The translations under genes were made by a program, and so were the position numbers. The notes below the pieces were generated by a model. It was not told the DNA's origin. It searched no databases and was given only the letters and a program-made list of their open reading frames with translations. Shown one piece after another: positions 8,709-10,521 of a stretch of 10,521 bases of DNA (position 1 is the stretch's first letter; each line of letters begins with the position of its first letter). The stretch is from Acidobacteriota bacterium (GTDB lineage Bacteria; Acidobacteriota; Aminicenantia; Aminicenantales; Saccharicenantaceae): the NCBI GenBank assembly GCA_003476685.1, contig DMVN01000088.1, positions 1 to 10,521 of the forward strand. The letters are read 5' to 3'.

Positions 8709-9134
8709 ATGGGTTTCACAGTATCAATGAACGGCAAAGAAACCGTAAAGTCTGAACCCAATGTTGTTCCTCTTTGTGACGTTCTCCTGGTCCTTCTGAT
8801 CATCTTCATGGTGGTCACACCGCTGGTTCAGAAGGGTGTCGATGTCCAGTTGCCCTCGGCTCTGAATACCACCCAGATGCCCGATAACCCTGACGTCGTT
8901 CTATCCATCAAGGCTGACGGGACCCTTTTCCTGAAAGAGCAGAGAGTGGCCCTTGACGGACTGACCATGGCCCTGGAAGAAGCCTTCCTGACGGCCGCAG
9001 AAAAGAAACTCTACATCAGGGCTGACGCCAACCTGGAATTCGGCAAGATGATCGATGTCATCGATATGATCCGTGAAGCCGGGATTGAACTCGTCGGAAT
9101 AATCACAGAGAGGAAAGCGACTGAGGGTGAATAA
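8709..9134 (+). CDS. exbD: ExbD/TolR biopolymer transport protein
   Basis: ExbD sits inside the ExbB pentamer and carries the proton-relay Asp. The 141-residue protein has a short cytoplasmic N-terminus, one membrane helix in NVVPLCDVLLVLLIIFMV (18-35), and a periplasmic domain to the C-terminus. Asp24 corresponds to the essential Asp25 of E. coli ExbD. The periplasmic part contains LSIKADGTLFL and LYIRADANLEFGKMIDVIDMI, both typical. The gene follows exbB by 37 bases with AGAGAGGA before the ATG, and is the last gene of the unit, 30 bases before a strong terminator. A cysteine just before the proton-relay Asp (C23) is a small local variation. Confidence 0.94.
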   Translation: MGFTVSMNGKETVKSEPNVVPLCDVLLVLLIIFMVVTPLVQKGVDVQLPSALNTTQMPDNPDVVLSIKADGTLFLKEQRVALDGLTMALEEAFLTAAEKKLYIRADANLEFGKMIDVIDMIREAGIELVGIITERKATEGE

Positions 9135-9149
9135 GACCCCGTAATTTCC

Positions 9150-10238
9150 TTAGCCTTGCCAGGGAAAGGGGAAGGCGAAATTTCGCCTTCCCCTTTTTAT
9201 TTTCTCTAAAAATTCCCGCCAGACCTCAACCGATTCCATACAGAGATATATTTTATCTTCCGCCCGGTAGGCAGCCAGCATCTCCCCTAATTCTCTATAC
9301 AGTAAAAGTCGCACCGGCCGTGGATAGCGGTACTTGCCCTCGGCTGAGCGGATAAATTCCTGCTCGTACATCCGGCTCTCCGGGAAGCGTCTCCTGGCCA
9401 CCGGCAACAGGGCGGAAGGAAAACGCAGGCTACCCAGGCTGACCCAGGTTATGGCCTCAACTGGAATAACTTTGAAAATCTCAACCACCAGGCGTTCATA
9501 ATCAGCTCGCCAGCCCGGATAATGAAGAATCGGGTCAAAATGGAAGCCCACCCGGTAGCCATGATTGACCGCTCTGGCCGCTGTCTGCAATCTTTCTTCC
9601 AAACCGGCTGTCCCCTTTTCCTCCGTGGCAATGATCCTTTCCGGGTTCAGGGACCAGGACAGAACCACATTGTCGGCAAGCTTAATTTCCAGGAGCGACC
9701 GGATATGGTCGGATTTGCTCTTAAGCTCCAGCCAGAACCTGTCCTGTCCCCGGAAGGCCTCAACCAAGAAAATAGAGTTTTCCGTCAGTTCATCCAGGGC
9801 CAAGGAGTCGGCCAGTTCTCCCGTCCCCAGTCTGATTATCCCGCCAGGTTGGCGCTGGAAAAAACTCTCCAGCTCCTCCCGCAACTTCTCCCGGTTGACG
9901 TTTACCGTCAGCGGCTGCCAGTTCAGGTACTGCTGCAGGATACAATAACTGCAGTCAAAAGGGCAGTTGAGGTCAAGGTCTATTGTCCAGTAGCCACAGC
10001 CCACACTTCCTGGGGTGCAGGGGCAGGGACGGATAAAAGATTTTTGCTCGGTAATAAAAAGATGCTGTTTGCTTTCCCCCACCGGGTCGGGAGAAAATCG
10101 GAACTCCCTTTTAACCGGCTCCAGACTGGCTACCATCTCAACCGGAACACCGGGCAGCTTGTCCAGCAGACGGCGGGTCAGGGTGGCCTTTTCTACCTTC
10201 TGGTCCACCCAGATTTTTTTTATTCGCTTCCGGTTCAT
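9150..10238 (-). CDS. Spore photoproduct lyase-like radical SAM protein
   Basis: The protein (362 residues from the ATG at 10238) resembles spore photoproduct lyase (SplB), a radical SAM enzyme that reverses the spore-type thymine dimer, and the SPL-like proteins of bacteria that make no spores. The 4Fe-4S/SAM triad CPFDCSYC gives C92, C96 and C99 in the CX3CX2C spacing. Just before it are C72, C74 and C81 in a PCPCTPGSVGCGYW segment. RLGTGELADSLALDELT (136-152) lies where SplB has its H-donor cysteine, and no Cys is present. There is no sign of sporulation genes here. The ATG overlaps the preceding stop (TGATG) and has a GGGG box four bases upstream; a TTG at 10241 is the alternative start but is too close to that box. 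Its substrate is unknown; DNA repair is an inference from the family. Confidence 0.85.
   Translation of the reverse strand: MNRKRIKKIWVDQKVEKATLTRRLLDKLPGVPVEMVASLEPVKREFRFSPDPVGESKQHLFITEQKSFIRPCPCTPGSVGCGYWTIDLDLNCPFDCSYCILQQYLNWQPLTVNVNREKLREELESFFQRQPGGIIRLGTGELADSLALDELTENSIFLVEAFRGQDRFWLELKSKSDHIRSLLEIKLADNVVLSWSLNPERIIATEEKGTAGLEERLQTAARAVNHGYRVGFHFDPILHYPGWRADYERLVVEIFKVIPVEAITWVSLGSLRFPSALLPVARRRFPESRMYEQEFIRSAEGKYRYPRPVRLLLYRELGEMLAAYRAEDKIYLCMESVEVWREFLEKIKRGRRNFAFPFPWQG
9165..9198 (+). terminator. Intrinsic terminator of tonB-exbBD, inside the end of the convergent gene
   Basis: A perfect 32-base palindrome (9165-9196) has a core stem of GGGGAAGGCGA pairing with its complement, with hardly any loop, followed by TTTTT (9194-9198) and a further T-rich stretch. 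It stands 30 bases after the exbD stop. It also encodes residues 348-358 of the convergent radical SAM protein. Read from the minus strand only three Ts follow the stem, so it should act mainly on exbD transcription. Confidence 0.88.
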
Positions 10239-10501
10239 CAATCCCCTACGTAGTGCAGGAGTTCAAATATCCCGTCCCACTCCGGGCGGGCCAGTCTTTC
10301 TGAAAGGTCTTTTATTACTTCCTTTAATTGCCGGGTGCTATCGACTTCCAGGGCAACTTTCAGCGATGGTTTTTCCAGGGTACGGTCGAAGTCCAGGGAT
10401 ATTTCGGGTGGAAGTTCCAGTTTCTTTATCCGGTCAGAAATGGCCTCATTCAGTCGCCAGACCGTCGGCGAGCTGAGCTTTCTTAAGACTGATATCAGCA
10501 T
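10238..10501 (-). CDS. Small unrecognised protein, possibly continuing past the window edge
   Basis: I do not recognise this 87-residue product. It has a basic start with SPTVWRLNEAISDRIKK, then a part likely to alternate strands and helices (LKVALEVDSTRQLKEVIKDL), and ends in RPEWDGIFELLHYVGD. It has no cysteines, membrane segment or signal peptide. The ATG at 10501 has TGAGG eight bases upstream (10510-10514), which supports a complete small gene. The frame is nevertheless open to the window edge, reading KIEAAG before the Met, so it could be the tail of a longer protein. Its stop overlaps the start of the SPL-like gene (TGATG), a sign of translational coupling and a possible partnership. 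Confidence 0.6.
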   Translation of the reverse strand: MLISVLRKLSSPTVWRLNEAISDRIKKLELPPEISLDFDRTLEKPSLKVALEVDSTRQLKEVIKDLSERLARPEWDGIFELLHYVGD

Positions 10502-10521
10502 TCCGGCTGCCTCAATCTTTC

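Noticed and set aside
9522..10253. A 243-codon open frame antisense to the SPL-like gene.
   Set aside because: The minus-strand gene has clear radical SAM motifs; the opposite frame has no ribosome binding site or domain.

Overview
The window looks like the chromosome of a Gram-negative-type bacterium of moderate to high GC. The evidence for two membranes is a complete TonB-ExbB-ExbD energy-transduction set; everything else is mostly housekeeping. The TonB linker made of xGGV tetrads, the unusual SecF insert and the gene neighbourhood make me lean towards Acidobacteriota or a relative such as Aminicenantes. That placement is an inference from protein style and was not tested.

Left part (1-1703, minus strand). 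Three genes read leftwards: lepB (signal peptidase I), a SAM hydroxide adenosyltransferase (DUF62 family), and the first 13 codons of a gene whose N-terminus resembles RecD2 helicases. An intergenic region (1704-1825) holds back-to-back promoters for lepB and for the rightward cluster.

Centre (1826-7112, plus strand). A compact run of ychF-like P-loop NTPase, tgt, yajC, secD and secF follows, with overlaps or very short gaps. tgt-yajC-secD-secF is a widespread bacterial arrangement. Its products modify the tRNA wobble base and drive the late, proton-motive-force-dependent step of Sec export. lepB, which removes signal peptides after Sec export, sits divergently beside them.

Right part (7113-9134, plus strand). 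tonB, exbB and exbD form a separate transcription unit with its own promoter, which lies inside a perfect AT-only inverted repeat. The unit ends in a strong intrinsic terminator. The three proteins couple the inner-membrane proton gradient to outer-membrane transport.

Right end (9150-10521, minus strand). A spore-photoproduct-lyase-like radical SAM protein converges on exbD and is translationally coupled (TGATG) to a small unrecognised upstream gene at the window edge.

I see no mobile element, CRISPR array, rRNA or tRNA. No wholly new system is evident. The points most worth a second look are a ComEA-like helix-hairpin-helix insert in SecF, a probable leaderless ychF-like transcript, the exbD terminator embedded in the end of a convergent gene, altered key residues in the DUF62, TGT and SPL-like proteins, and the inverted repeat around the tonB promoter.
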